Source of the DNA: Mycolicibacterium gadium | GTDB lineage: Bacteria > Actinomycetota > Actinomycetes > Mycobacteriales > Mycobacteriaceae | DNA: 64,000 bases | Assembly: GCF_010728925.1 (NCBI RefSeq) | Contig: NZ_AP022608.1 | Location: 2,852,001-2,916,000, forward strand | Reading direction: 5' to 3' | Shown: in pieces, positions 53,221-62,809 of the stretch | Layout: each line of letters starts with the position of its first letter | Position numbering within the stretch: the stretch's first letter is position 1 | Notes under the pieces: model-generated | Told to the model about the DNA's origin: nothing | The model's database searches: none | The model's input: the letters and a program-made list of their open reading frames with translations, nothing else | Translations under genes and position numbers: made by a program

Positions 53221-54945
53221 AGTGGCTGTTGCGAAATGCCGATGGCTGACGATGGCCGGCACTGGTGATAGTGGGTGGCGCCGTCCGGGGGGTTACCCGG
53301 CCGTGGCTGCGTACAAGCGGGTGAGGTTGAGCGCTGCGGCGGCCAGGTGGAGTTCGGCGGTGACAGCTGCCAGTCCGCGGCGGGCGTAGCGGCGTAGGCC
53401 GATGCGGTCTTTGAGATGTCCGATGACCGGTTCTACGGTCGCTGATCGGCGTTTGTATCGTCGTGCCTGAGCAGGATCTTTGAGCGTGTGGCGCATCGCG
53501 TCTGCGGGTGAGAGGTTCGGCGGTGGGGGTCCCTGGGTGGGGTGGTGTTTGGCGTCGTGGTGGACGTCTTTCCCGGTGCCGGGTGCGATGAGCCGGTCGG
53601 GGCCGGGGCTGGTGAGGTTGTCTTCGGTGAAGTAGCCGTTGTCGGCCAGGACCAGTCCGATCGTCTTGTCCAATGCCTCGGTGTGGGTTATCGCCGCAGC
53701 CAAAGCCGGTGTCCAACAATGCAGATCGTTGGCATCTTGAGATACGTGCACTCCGATGATGAGGTGGTCATCGGAGCACACGATCTGGCTGTTGTAGCCC
53801 TGCACCGATCCGCTGCCTGAGCCTTGGACCATCAACCGGGCCTGCGGGTCGGTCAGATTGACCACCGGTCCGCCCTTGGGGCCGCGGCGGGTCTGAAAAT
53901 AGGCACGTTGACGCGCCGCTGAACCACGCCGATCGACCAATCCCGTTGCCTGACGCCGTTGGGCGTCGGCCAGCCGCGCCTCGGCCTTGCGTATCAGCTT
54001 GCGAATGTCGCCGCGCTGCTGGGCTTCTCGAGTCCCACGCACCCCGATCAGCGGGGCCAGCCGCTGCTGTTGACGGGCCAGCCGGGCCCGCCACAACCGG
54101 ACCTCGTCGACGCCGGCCGGCGGCGGTCCGGCCACGACTTCGCCGGCCTCGACACGCTGCAGATACTTCTCTTGACGCTCGGCGTCGGCGGCGTCGGCCT
54201 CCTCATGGCGGGCGTCCTGTTCGGCGATCTCGGCCATCGCCTTCTTGATCGCCGCGGCCCGTCCAGCCCGAGTCGTCAACTCCGGTGCCGGTGTGGCCGG
54301 CGGCCCACCGACCGCGGCTTCAGCGGCGTCCTCGGCGGCGTCGGCGGCGGCGGCCTCACCGACCGCGGTCTCGGCGATCCGACGGGCCTGCTCACGCACC
54401 CATTTCTGAGAGCGGTTGGCCGACATCGACGCGTTGGCCGCGATCTTGGTGCCATCAATGGCGATCGATTCGACCCGCACCATCCCGGCCTGCGAACACA
54501 TCCGCAGCACCTGAGCGAACACGTCGATCACGGCGTCGTCGTGGTCGGCGCGGAACCGGGCAATCGTGGTGTGATCCGGCGGATCTTGAGCACACAGCAC
54601 CCGGTAGGCGACGTGATCGGCACACAATCGTTCGATGCGCCGCGAGGACCGCTGCCCCGAGGCATAGGCGTAGATCAGCAAGGCCAACAACATGTCCGGG
54701 TCATAGCCGGCGCGGCCGACGCCACCGGTGCGCCGATGCTGGTGAAACGCCGAGGTGTCCAACTGCTCGATCGAGTCGAGGATGAACCACACCAAATGAT
54801 CATCGGCCAGCCAGTCGGCCATATTCGGCGGCAACAAGAACTGCTGATCACGCACTACCGGACGATACGAACGAGCCACACCTCAATCGTTTCGTGCCGA
54901 CCTCAAAACACCAAACACCTCAACCGGCATTTCGCAACAGCCACT
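53221..54945 (-). mobile_element. IS1182-type insertion sequence, intact
   Basis: A 1725-bp element bounded by perfect 21-base inverted repeats, AGTGGCTGTTGCGAAATGCC-G at 53221-53241 and its complement at 54925-54945. It carries one full-length transposase. The outermost A/T pair of the repeats may belong to a 3-base TCA target duplication (ggTCA on the left, TCAgc on the right). Intact ends and frame suggest a recent insertion. Confidence 0.9.
53293..54879 (-). CDS. IS1182-family transposase
   Basis: A 528-residue DDE transposase. The N-terminal domain is about 10-130 (LLPPNMADWLADDHLVWFIL, then GQRSSRRIERLCADHVAYRV). The first catalytic Asp is in IAIDGTKIAANAS. A long alpha-helical insertion rich in Ala and Arg follows, then a second acidic region CSDDHLIIGVHVSQDAND and a final domain ending in RYARRGLAAVTAELHLAAAALNL. 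No frameshift or stop. Complete and probably active. Confidence 0.93.
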   Translation of the reverse strand: MARSYRPVVRDQQFLLPPNMADWLADDHLVWFILDSIEQLDTSAFHQHRRTGGVGRAGYDPDMLLALLIYAYASGQRSSRRIERLCADHVAYRVLCAQDPPDHTTIARFRADHDDAVIDVFAQVLRMCSQAGMVRVESIAIDGTKIAANASMSANRSQKWVREQARRIAETAVGEAAAADAAEDAAEAAVGGPPATPAPELTTRAGRAAAIKKAMAEIAEQDARHEEADAADAERQEKYLQRVEAGEVVAGPPPAGVDEVRLWRARLARQQQRLAPLIGVRGTREAQQRGDIRKLIRKAEARLADAQRRQATGLVDRRGSAARQRAYFQTRRGPKGGPVVNLTDPQARLMVQGSGSGSVQGYNSQIVCSDDHLIIGVHVSQDANDLHCWTPALAAAITHTEALDKTIGLVLADNGYFTEDNLTSPGPDRLIAPGTGKDVHHDAKHHPTQGPPPPNLSPADAMRHTLKDPAQARRYKRRSATVEPVIGHLKDRIGLRRYARRGLAAVTAELHLAAAALNLTRLYAATAG

Positions 54946-54954
54946 CAGCGATCG

Positions 54955-55866
54955 TTAGCGCGCCGAAATCACCAGTGCCGCGGCGCCGACCAGCCCGGCG
55001 TCGCCGCCGAGTTCGGCGGGCACCACACGTAGATCGCGGATGAACTCCAGCCCCGCGTAGGTGTCGAGGGCCACGCGCAAGGGGTCGAACAGCAGTGGGC
55101 CGGCTTTGGCGACGCCACCGCCGACGACGACGAGGTCGAGGTCGCAGACCGCGCCGACGGACGCGATCATCGCGGCGACGGCAGTCGCACCCCGGGTGAA
55201 CGCGCGCAACGCCACGGCATCCCCCGCGGCCGCGGCGTCGGCCAGTTCCTTGGCGTCGGCATCGGCGGGCGCATTCCACCCCTGCTCTCTGGCCCACTGC
55301 GCCATCCGTGGGCCGCCGGCGATCGTCTCGACGCACCCGCGACCGCCGCACGTGCACGGCCGACCTTCGGGGTCGACGACGACATGGCCGACGTGTCCGG
55401 CGTTGCCGGTGCGACCGTCGTAGGGCACGCCGTCGAGTACCAACCCGCCGCCGACCCCGGTGGACACCACCATGCCGAGCAAGAACTCGACGCCGCGGCC
55501 CGCGCCGCGCCAGCGTTCCCCCATCGCCATGCACAGCCCGTCGCCACCCAGTCGCACGGGCGCGTCGACCATCGCCGCCACCCGGTCGACGATCGGAAAG
55601 TGTTGCCACTCGGTGATGTTGATCGGGCTGACAGTGCCGGCGGGCACATCGATCGGGCCGGCGGATGCGATGCCGACACCACGCACCGCGCCGCCAGCCG
55701 TCGACAGTGCCTCGGCGACAAGCGATTCCACCACCGCCCAGATCGCCTCGGGATCGCCGTCGGGCGTCGGGCGCTTCGCATGGTGGACCAGAGTGCCGTC
55801 GTCGTCGACCAGACCGGCGGCGATCTTCGTGCCGCCGATGTCGATTGCCAGTGTCGGTTGGGCCAT
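54955..55866 (-). CDS. ROK-family sugar kinase
   Basis: A 303-residue ROK kinase. The ATP-phosphate loop is DIGGTKIAAGL, the catalytic region is RLGGDGLCMAMGE and the substrate His is in GNAGHVGHVVVD. The ROK zinc motif is CTCGGRGCVE. Probably phosphorylates a hexose (glucose, mannose or an N-acetyl sugar). Its ATG overlaps the stop of the upstream small gene, in an operon with an alpha-mannosidase. The insertion sequence begins 9 bases past its stop. Confidence 0.88.
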   Translation of the reverse strand: MAQPTLAIDIGGTKIAAGLVDDDGTLVHHAKRPTPDGDPEAIWAVVESLVAEALSTAGGAVRGVGIASAGPIDVPAGTVSPINITEWQHFPIVDRVAAMVDAPVRLGGDGLCMAMGERWRGAGRGVEFLLGMVVSTGVGGGLVLDGVPYDGRTGNAGHVGHVVVDPEGRPCTCGGRGCVETIAGGPRMAQWAREQGWNAPADADAKELADAAAAGDAVALRAFTRGATAVAAMIASVGAVCDLDLVVVGGGVAKAGPLLFDPLRVALDTYAGLEFIRDLRVVPAELGGDAGLVGAAALVISAR

Positions 55867-56411
55867 CAGTGCCGGTGGGTGTTGTCGGGCTGGCGGGGAT
55901 CGCCGGGATGTTCGTAGCCCGGCGCCAACTCGACGAGTTCACCGCACCGGGCATCCAGCCACAGCCGGAACGCGCGACGCCGAGCCGCCGCGCGCAGGTG
56001 TTCGGCGACGTGTGCGGTGTCGGGAAAACGTGCCGGGTTCCGCGCTTCGTATGCCGCGACGGCCTCGCCGGTCACGTCGACGGATTCGGTCACGCTCACG
56101 AACAGCGCGCGCGCCAGCGGGTCGCCGAGGACAGACGCCGCCACGCTGCCGATCTCGAGTCGCGCGGTCATGTCCGGCAGCAGATCGTCCTCGGTCGGCG
56201 CACCGCCGGCGCCGAGCCCCCGAGCGTCGGCCTCGGCGGCCACCACGCGTTCGGTCACGAGAAGCTGTGTCAGCCAACGTCTCAGCTGCCGTCCCTCGCT
56301 GGTGCCGGGCCGCGGCAGCGACGATGCCGTACGCGACGAACGCAGCTGCGCCTCGCGTGCGTCCACGTCATGCACCGGCACGGGCACCCCACCGACGATC
56401 GCGGCGGTCAT
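55866..56411 (-). CDS. Conserved protein of unknown function between mannosidase and ROK kinase
   Basis: 181 residues, with ATGA overlaps at both ends. It is helix-rich and Ala/Arg-rich. The stretch RRWLTQLLVTERVVAAEADARGLG and the later VAAYEARNPARFP resemble the N-terminal helices of SurA/parvulin-type chaperones. The gene in this position in M. tuberculosis (Rv0649) was called a malonyl-CoA transacylase, but no GxSxG or other transacylase motif is present here. Function not assigned. Confidence 0.7.
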   Translation of the reverse strand: MTAAIVGGVPVPVHDVDAREAQLRSSRTASSLPRPGTSEGRQLRRWLTQLLVTERVVAAEADARGLGAGGAPTEDDLLPDMTARLEIGSVAASVLGDPLARALFVSVTESVDVTGEAVAAYEARNPARFPDTAHVAEHLRAAARRRAFRLWLDARCGELVELAPGYEHPGDPRQPDNTHRH

Positions 56412-59400
56412 CGGACCCTCACCTGCACCGCGGGCGTGTACAGCAGCTGACCGGCAGACGCGACCCGGATCAGCGCCCACCATTCGCCGGGTTCCACCCA
56501 CACCGGTGGCGTCACGTCGAAGCTGAGTTCGACCGTGCCACGGGCCGCCACTTCGACCCCCGTCGCGCCGGGGCCGATCCACCCCCACGTTCCCCACGGG
56601 CTGATCAGGTGCGCTTCGACGGCGAGGTCTGCATACGAGTCGGTGGCGACGCCGACGGTCAGCGTGGCGCGTTCGCCGGCCTTGATGTCGACGGGCTGCG
56701 GGTCGGCCACGATCCGCAGCAGTCGGTCCTCGGTTGGTGCGGCCACGGATACAACGCAGACGTCCTCGACCATCTGGCGCCACGACGGCGGCATCGATAC
56801 GTGGTTGCCGGTGAGTGCGAGTTCCGCCCTGATCGGATACAGCCCGGGTGGCACGGCGGGCGGCGCGCTCACGACCACATCGGTCGCGAGGTGCTCACCC
56901 GGCGGCAGCATGAACGGCAGCAGGTGTGGATCGGTCGTCCAGCCGTCCGGGCACAGCAGCCGCACGTGGCCGTGCAGCACCGTGTCGCTGCAGTCGCTGG
57001 CGATCGTAAGTCGCAGCTGCCCATCGGAATTCGGCTCGACAGCGATGTGCTGCGGGTGCAGGTGCGCGACGGCGGGCAGGCCGCCGAGCGGCGCGGGCCC
57101 ACGGTTGTGCAGCCAGTACCGTGCGTACAGCGGTTGCGCGGCCTCGGCGTCGGGCCCCAGCACCGTGTGGTCTGCGTCCAGGACCTTCGGCAGGTTCAGC
57201 CGGGTCAGGATGGTGGCGATCTCGAATCCGTGCAGGGCGAGTTCCTCCGAAGAGAGCTGCTGGACCCTGGGCTGTTCGAGAAGGTCGACGCGGGCGGACG
57301 CCGAGACTCGGCGCAGGCCCGAACGCACTTCGACCTGGGTTGCGGCACCGGAGGTTTCGACCAGACGCACCGCGACTCCGTCGGCGGGATGGACCTGCCC
57401 GCCGCTGCCCGCTGCCACCGGGTTGCCCGCCGCCTTCAATGCTCCGAGCTGCACGATGCCCGCGGGTTCGATCTCCAACAGCGAGCCCCACGACGGCAAA
57501 CCGCCTGCGGCGCTGGTGCTCTCGGTTACCACCAGCGGTGGACGGGAGAACTCCGCGCTGCGGGCCGGGATCGCGGCGTCGCGCCAGTCACCGTCGCCGG
57601 AGACCACCGCGTACTCGAACGTGTGCGTCCAGTGCTGGAGCTGGAAGTTGGACCCGTCGGGTGCGGTGCGCCGCGGCGGGTCGATCCAGGTTCCCGACGG
57701 CCAACCGGAACACGAGCGCATCAGCGACGTGTGCAGTGTGCCGTCCGAATCGACGGCGAATCCGGGCATTCCGCGGTTGAGCACCGCGACGGTACGCGCC
57801 TCGAACGGTTGCAGGCCGGCGGGCGCGTTCTGGTCGACGGCGATCTCGAAGTCGGCGAGGTCCTCGACGACCGACTCCACGGCGACCTCGAGTTCCGACC
57901 CGGCGACGACGAGCACCGGCAGCGCCCGCACCGGACGCAGATCCGCGCCCGGCACCCAGTGGTCGGCAAGCGGCGCGGTGGCGGGCACCCATACTCTGGC
58001 CCGGCCGTTCGCCTGCAACTGGCGCTCCAGCTCTTCGCGGTAGACCGCGTCGGCATCGGCCAAAACCGCTGCAGTGAAGGCATTCTCGTCGGGTCCGCCG
58101 AGCGCGATGCGGGCATCCGGCAGGTTGGAGTCCACGCCGAGGTCGCCGTAGCGCGGGCGGTCGGCGCCGCTGCATGTCGCGGTGACACCGGCGCGTGCGA
58201 GCGCGACCATCAACGGGCGGGCCAGCGATGAGGACGCCGACTCCGTCGGGCACACGACCTCGGCCACCGATATCGCGCGCACACCGTCACCGACCCGGAT
58301 CCGCACGGCGGACGACAGGCCGAACCAGCCGTACGCCGGGTTGTCCAGAGTCCACGGATGTACAGCGGCGTCGACGGCCGATTCCTCGCCCCTGTCGTGC
58401 AGCAGGCCGAACCCGCGCCCGATGACCGCATCTCCGACCTCGCTGACCGGCAGCGCGCCCGGCACCGGACAGGGCCAGCGCAGCCGCAGCAGGCGGTCTT
58501 CGCCGGTGAAGTCGTCGACGGTGGTGCTGCACTCGACCCGCGCGACATCGCGCCACAACGTCACTGTCTGCTTGTAGCGCAGCAGGTCTCCGATGCGGCC
58601 GGTGACGATCAGCCGCTCACCGAGAGGGCCGCGGTATGCCTGGACCTCGGCTCGGCCCGCCGACGAGCAGACGACGGGTCCCTTCGGCAACAGATGCCAT
58701 GGGCCTTCGCCGGCCTCCGGATGCGCGGGGTATTCGTCGTAGACGGCCAGTTCGTTGCCGACCTTCCCGTCGGCGATCAACTCGCGGCCGGAGGCGGCCT
58801 CGACCAGCGAGATCACCCCACCGCCGCGGTCGGGATCGACGCGAAGGCGATAGTGGCCGTTGCTGATCTCGTTGCCGTCCAACGGATTCCATTCATCGGA
58901 GGCCGATCCCGGTGTCACCCGGTAGGACTGCCAGCCTAGCGACGGCACGTCGCGCGCGAGCCAACGGACGACCCGTCCCCCGTGTTCGACGTGGACGGGC
59001 AGCTCGCCGCCGTCGGAGTCGAGCACCTGAACACCGGGACCGACGGGCTCGTCGAACCGGGCCGTCACGATGTCACTGCGTTTGTGCGCCAGCGCGTTCC
59101 AGACGACCACGCTTCCGTCAACGGCGCGGGACAGCAGGGCCAGCGCATTGTCGCGGATCGTCGTACCGAGGTCCCACGCGTCGCGCCACCCCGTCAGCAG
59201 GTCGAGATAGACCTGGTCGGATTCCGAGCCGGTGATCGCATCGTGGTGGGCGCCGTAGACGAGCTGCACCCACGCCTTGGCCAGGGTTGCGTCCGGGTAC
59301 GTCGCACCGCCGAGCAGACCGGCGAACACCGCGAACTTCTCGGCGTCGAGCACCGCCTCCTCGGTCGCCCGGTTGGCCTGTTTGGTGTCGATGTAGGAGA

Positions 59401-60589
59401 CATGGCAGCCGGTGTAGATCGGGTTCATGTCGCGCGTCTGCGGTGACGCGTCGACCCCGCGCTCCGTGAGCTCGTCGCGCACCGCGGCGAAGAACTCGTT
59501 GGGCAACGCGCACATGAACTTCGGCCACGTGTAGCGCGCATTCCAGTCCCGGTGGATCTCGGTGACCCACTTGTTCGGCGGCGTGTAGTCGGTGCCGACG
59601 GGCAGCAGCACGTTGCGCGTGAGCGCCACCTTCTTCAGACCCGTGAACAGCTCGTACGTTGCGGCCTCAGCCTCGTCGAGCGTCGCCGCCGAATCCATCC
59701 ACCACCCCGCGGCGTAGTGCGCGGGCATGTAGTGGGTGAGCAGTCCGCGCCCCGACGGAGCGATCCACTCGAACTCGCTGTTGAACTGCATGCGCTCGGG
59801 GTCGCCGCCGCCTGCCATCGGACCCCACTGGTGATGCGGCCCGCGAGCCCACGAACTGGAGGTCAGCCCCGCGTCGGCGGCCATGCCCGGAAACTGGGGG
59901 TCGTGTCCGAACGCGTCGAGCTGCCACGCGGTGGCCGGGTCGGCGCCGAGGATGTCGCGCTGAAAACCGATGCCGTGCACGAAGTTCCGGATGGTCGTCT
60001 CGGGACTGGTCAGATTCGTGTTGGGTTCGTTGTAGGTGCCGCCCATGATCTCGACCCGGCCGTCCGCGATGAACCTGCGCAGGTCGGCACGCTCCTCGGG
60101 GTGGGTGTCCCAGAACGGCTTGAGGTAGTCGACCTCGGCGAGCACGAATTTGTATTCGGGTTCGCGGCGTGCCATCTCGAGATGTGCTCGTACGAGGTCG
60201 AAACCGTTGGTCTGCCGGCAGCGCCCGGGCGGGTCTTCGGTCCACACGCTGGTATAGGCCGCCTGGGTGTTCCACCACACCGGGTCGTAGTGGAAGTGGC
60301 TGATCATGTGCATCGTCCAGCCGGGCTCGGCGACGGTGAACACGAACCCGGTGATGCTGTCCCCGGCGATCACCCGCGCGTCGCGCTGCTCGCCGATGGT
60401 CGGATTGGTCACCACGACGGGAACCTCGCTGATGCCTTCGCCGGGACCGGCCTGCGCGCGTCCGGTCAAACCGTCGCCTTCGATGCGTACGTTCCCGCCG
60501 CCATCGCTGTAGGCGACCCGCACCAGTTGCTGCGGCGCATGCGACGGCCCTGTGAAGAGCTCCGTCGACTCCGCGGAGATCACGTGCAC
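56408..60589 (-). CDS. Glycoside hydrolase family 38 alpha-mannosidase
   Basis: 1393 residues. The GH38 catalytic domain lies at about 90-450, with the zinc-site HFHYDPVWW (H98, D102) and the nucleophile D225 in AWQLDAFGHDP. C-terminal mannosidase beta domains and further beta-sandwich domains reach the end. No signal peptide, so it probably acts in the cytoplasm on mannose oligosaccharides or mannosylated metabolites. GTG start. It overlaps the small gene and, with the ROK kinase, suggests a release-then-phosphorylate route for mannose. Longer than the roughly 1215-residue M. tuberculosis homolog I recall. Confidence 0.88.
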   Translation of the reverse strand: MHVISAESTELFTGPSHAPQQLVRVAYSDGGGNVRIEGDGLTGRAQAGPGEGISEVPVVVTNPTIGEQRDARVIAGDSITGFVFTVAEPGWTMHMISHFHYDPVWWNTQAAYTSVWTEDPPGRCRQTNGFDLVRAHLEMARREPEYKFVLAEVDYLKPFWDTHPEERADLRRFIADGRVEIMGGTYNEPNTNLTSPETTIRNFVHGIGFQRDILGADPATAWQLDAFGHDPQFPGMAADAGLTSSSWARGPHHQWGPMAGGGDPERMQFNSEFEWIAPSGRGLLTHYMPAHYAAGWWMDSAATLDEAEAATYELFTGLKKVALTRNVLLPVGTDYTPPNKWVTEIHRDWNARYTWPKFMCALPNEFFAAVRDELTERGVDASPQTRDMNPIYTGCHVSYIDTKQANRATEEAVLDAEKFAVFAGLLGGATYPDATLAKAWVQLVYGAHHDAITGSESDQVYLDLLTGWRDAWDLGTTIRDNALALLSRAVDGSVVVWNALAHKRSDIVTARFDEPVGPGVQVLDSDGGELPVHVEHGGRVVRWLARDVPSLGWQSYRVTPGSASDEWNPLDGNEISNGHYRLRVDPDRGGGVISLVEAASGRELIADGKVGNELAVYDEYPAHPEAGEGPWHLLPKGPVVCSSAGRAEVQAYRGPLGERLIVTGRIGDLLRYKQTVTLWRDVARVECSTTVDDFTGEDRLLRLRWPCPVPGALPVSEVGDAVIGRGFGLLHDRGEESAVDAAVHPWTLDNPAYGWFGLSSAVRIRVGDGVRAISVAEVVCPTESASSSLARPLMVALARAGVTATCSGADRPRYGDLGVDSNLPDARIALGGPDENAFTAAVLADADAVYREELERQLQANGRARVWVPATAPLADHWVPGADLRPVRALPVLVVAGSELEVAVESVVEDLADFEIAVDQNAPAGLQPFEARTVAVLNRGMPGFAVDSDGTLHTSLMRSCSGWPSGTWIDPPRRTAPDGSNFQLQHWTHTFEYAVVSGDGDWRDAAIPARSAEFSRPPLVVTESTSAAGGLPSWGSLLEIEPAGIVQLGALKAAGNPVAAGSGGQVHPADGVAVRLVETSGAATQVEVRSGLRRVSASARVDLLEQPRVQQLSSEELALHGFEIATILTRLNLPKVLDADHTVLGPDAEAAQPLYARYWLHNRGPAPLGGLPAVAHLHPQHIAVEPNSDGQLRLTIASDCSDTVLHGHVRLLCPDGWTTDPHLLPFMLPPGEHLATDVVVSAPPAVPPGLYPIRAELALTGNHVSMPPSWRQMVEDVCVVSVAAPTEDRLLRIVADPQPVDIKAGERATLTVGVATDSYADLAVEAHLISPWGTWGWIGPGATGVEVAARGTVELSFDVTPPVWVEPGEWWALIRVASAGQLLYTPAVQVRVR

Positions 60590-60606
60590 CCCAAAACCCT
60601 ACGGCG

Positions 60607-61374
60607 TCAGTGCCTCGATATGTCGATGACGAGCGCACGGTGATCCGAGATTGACAGCCTTGGCGCAACGCAGCGCTCGACGCGCAGCCCGTCGTCGTCG
60701 GTCAGGATGTGGTCGAGTTGTGTTTCGGGCGCGTCGGCCGGGAACGTCGGTGCTTCGCCGAGCGCGCGCAGCTGGCTCAACCGCGCGACTTTCGCCGGCA
60801 CCATGTTCAGATCGCCCATCAGCACGTGTGGGCCCGGGAAGCCGTGCAGGTCGCGCATGAGTAGGCGCAGCTGCCGTCGATTCCAGCCGGGGACGAACGA
60901 CAGATGGGTGTTAGCGACGGTGAGCGGGCCGACGGGGGTGTCGAGCCGGGCGAGGACCGCCGCCCTGGGCTCCTCTTTGACCACCTGAACGCGGTTGGGT
61001 CCCCGCAGGTACATCGGGAACTTCATCGGGATCCGCGGCAACCGAACCACTTGCCAGGCGTCGGCGGGATAGCGCGACAGCAGCGCGATGCCGTAGGCGG
61101 CGGTGCCGGGCTGCTCGCGACCCGTCGCGGCCATCCACGTTGCGCCGGGCGTACCCGCGATCGCGGCGACGAAGCGATGGCTCGTCGCCTCCATGGCCAT
61201 GGCGGCGACGGCCGTCAGATCGGCCATTCCGGAACGGGGCTGGTCGAGGTCGACCTCCTGGAGGGCGAGGATGTCGGGATCGATTTCCCGGATCGCGTCG
61301 ACGAGCCGATCGCGGTGCACCAGCCCATCGTGAACGCTGCGGCCGTGCAGGATGTTGAAGGTGGCCATCCGCAT
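60607..61374 (-). CDS. Endonuclease/exonuclease/phosphatase-family protein
   Basis: 255 residues with the full EEP metal/catalytic set: TFNILHG, LQEVD, NTHLSFVPG, LMGDLNMVP and ISDHRALV. The substrate may be DNA, RNA or a phospholipid/sugar phosphate; the sequence does not decide. It ends 17 bases from the mannosidase start on the same strand and may be co-transcribed. M3 is an alternative start. Confidence 0.85.
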   Translation of the reverse strand: MRMATFNILHGRSVHDGLVHRDRLVDAIREIDPDILALQEVDLDQPRSGMADLTAVAAMAMEATSHRFVAAIAGTPGATWMAATGREQPGTAAYGIALLSRYPADAWQVVRLPRIPMKFPMYLRGPNRVQVVKEEPRAAVLARLDTPVGPLTVANTHLSFVPGWNRRQLRLLMRDLHGFPGPHVLMGDLNMVPAKVARLSQLRALGEAPTFPADAPETQLDHILTDDDGLRVERCVAPRLSISDHRALVIDISRH

Positions 61375-61418
61375 GGGTACTCCATACCCGAAATGGTCCC
61401 CTGCCGATCAGGAGAGAC

Positions 61419-61970
61419 GTGCCCGCACGAAATGACGACCTGCGCGACGCACTGAAACGTGCCGCATCGGCCCTGCGCGCCCAGGGCCCCGATTTCGCGC
61501 TGGCAGGCAGCTATGCGCTGTGGGTGTTCGGCGGTCCCGAACCCGTGCACGACGTGGACTTCGTCGTCGCCGAGCTGGACACCGAGAAGGCGGCCGCGAC
61601 GCTGAAGGACGCCGGTTTCAACATCGAGCGAACGCCTGAGGACTGGCTGTTCAAGGCGTGCGTCGGCGACGATTTCGTCATCGACGTGCTGCACCGTCTC
61701 AACGGTGTGCCGGTCGAGCCGCGAGCGATCGAGGATGCGGAGGAGCACGACGTGTTGGCGGTCAGGATGCGGGTGCTCGCGCCGACCAACGTCCTCACCG
61801 AGAAACTCAACGCCCTGAACGAGCACAATTGCGATTTCGCGGCGCTGATACCTGGCGTGCGCGCGGTCCGCGAACAGCTCGACTGGGACCGTCTGCGCAT
61901 CGCGACGAAGGACAACGACTTCGCATCGGCCTTCCTGTTTCTTGCCGATCGCCTCGAACTCACGTCTTGA
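61419..61970 (+). CDS. Nucleotidyltransferase-fold protein
   Basis: 183 residues. The N-terminal part has the minimal nucleotidyltransferase layout GSYALWVFG followed by HDVDFVV, where the two aspartates would bind metal. The rest has features of a substrate-binding half (FVIDVLHRLNG). Such proteins include toxin-like and antibiotic-modifying enzymes; no partner HEPN or antitoxin gene is next to it. GTG start with AGGAGA close upstream. Divergent from the EEP gene. Confidence 0.68.
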   Translation: MPARNDDLRDALKRAASALRAQGPDFALAGSYALWVFGGPEPVHDVDFVVAELDTEKAAATLKDAGFNIERTPEDWLFKACVGDDFVIDVLHRLNGVPVEPRAIEDAEEHDVLAVRMRVLAPTNVLTEKLNALNEHNCDFAALIPGVRAVREQLDWDRLRIATKDNDFASAFLFLADRLELTS

Positions 61971-61983
61971 CGGTGGCCCAGGC

Positions 61984-61997
61984 TAAGTTCACTCACA
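61984..61997 (+). promoter_or_regulatory. Leaderless -10 box of the MerR gene
   Basis: TAAGTT (61984-61989) places the start within one base of the ATG at 61997, and no ribosome site is present. The -35 region lies in the end of the previous gene. Confidence 0.45.
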
Positions 61998-62809
61998 TGC
62001 GCTCCGGCCTGACCATCGGGGACTTCGCCACGTTGACGCGCTTGTCCGTGCGGACGTTGCGGCGCTACCACGCGGCCGGACTCCTGGAGCCGGACACCGT
62101 CGACCCGTCGACCGGCTACCGGTATTACACGCCCGAGCAGATCCCGACCGCGCAGGTGATCTACCAGCTTCGGCAGCTCGACGTGCCCCTGGCCGAGGTC
62201 GAGTCCATCCTTTCCGCAGGCGATCCGCAGCAGCGCGCCGAGGTGATCGCGGCTCATCTGCGCCGCCTCGAAGCCGAGCTGGACCGCACCCAGGCGGCCG
62301 TGGTGTCGCTGCGCCGGTTGCTGCGCCCCGATGCCGACGAATTCGATGTCGAGCTGAAATCTGCCCCGGCGCGCACCGTCGTTGCCATCAACGGTCATGT
62401 GCAGCTTGATGATTCGTTGGAATGGTACGACGCCGCGATGGCCGAATTGGATGCGGAGTTTTCGTCCGCGGAGCGGACGGGACCGCCCGGCGGGTATTAC
62501 GCCAACGAACTGTTCACCGACGGCGCCGGAGAGATGACCGTGTACCGGCCGGTTCGAGCACCCCGTCCATCCGGCCGGATCGGGGTCGTCGAGCTGCCCG
62601 CCGCCGAACTCGCTGTCACGGTTCATCCGGGTCCACACGACGACATCAATGTCACCTACGGTCGCCTCGGGACCTGGGTGGTCACGCACGCGCTGGCGGT
62701 GGACGGCCCCATTCACGAGGTCTACACGGTGGCGCCACGTGACACTGCGGACCCGGCACAGTGGCGTACCGAGATCGGGTGGCCGGTATTTCGTCTCGCC
62801 CAGAGCTAG
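61997..62809 (+). CDS. MerR-family regulator with GyrI-like effector domain
   Basis: 270 residues. The MerR winged helix is at 5-75 (TIGDFATLTRLSVRTLRRYHAAGLLEP, then GYRYYTPEQI). A dimer helix follows, then a GyrI/BmrR-like ligand-binding domain from about 115 (ARTVVAINGHV...GEMTVYRPV). Probably an activator responding to hydrophobic or cationic compounds. The ATG at 61997 fits the domain start; an upstream frame extension overlaps the previous gene. Overlaps the convergent SDR by 4 bases. Confidence 0.85.
   Translation: MRSGLTIGDFATLTRLSVRTLRRYHAAGLLEPDTVDPSTGYRYYTPEQIPTAQVIYQLRQLDVPLAEVESILSAGDPQQRAEVIAAHLRRLEAELDRTQAAVVSLRRLLRPDADEFDVELKSAPARTVVAINGHVQLDDSLEWYDAAMAELDAEFSSAERTGPPGGYYANELFTDGAGEMTVYRPVRAPRPSGRIGVVELPAAELAVTVHPGPHDDINVTYGRLGTWVVTHALAVDGPIHEVYTVAPRDTADPAQWRTEIGWPVFRLAQS

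Noticed and set aside
56411..56783. Extension of the small gene before the ROK kinase to 305 residues
   Set aside because: The extra part is in another frame of the mannosidase 3' end. The ATG at 56411 gives the expected ATGA overlap.
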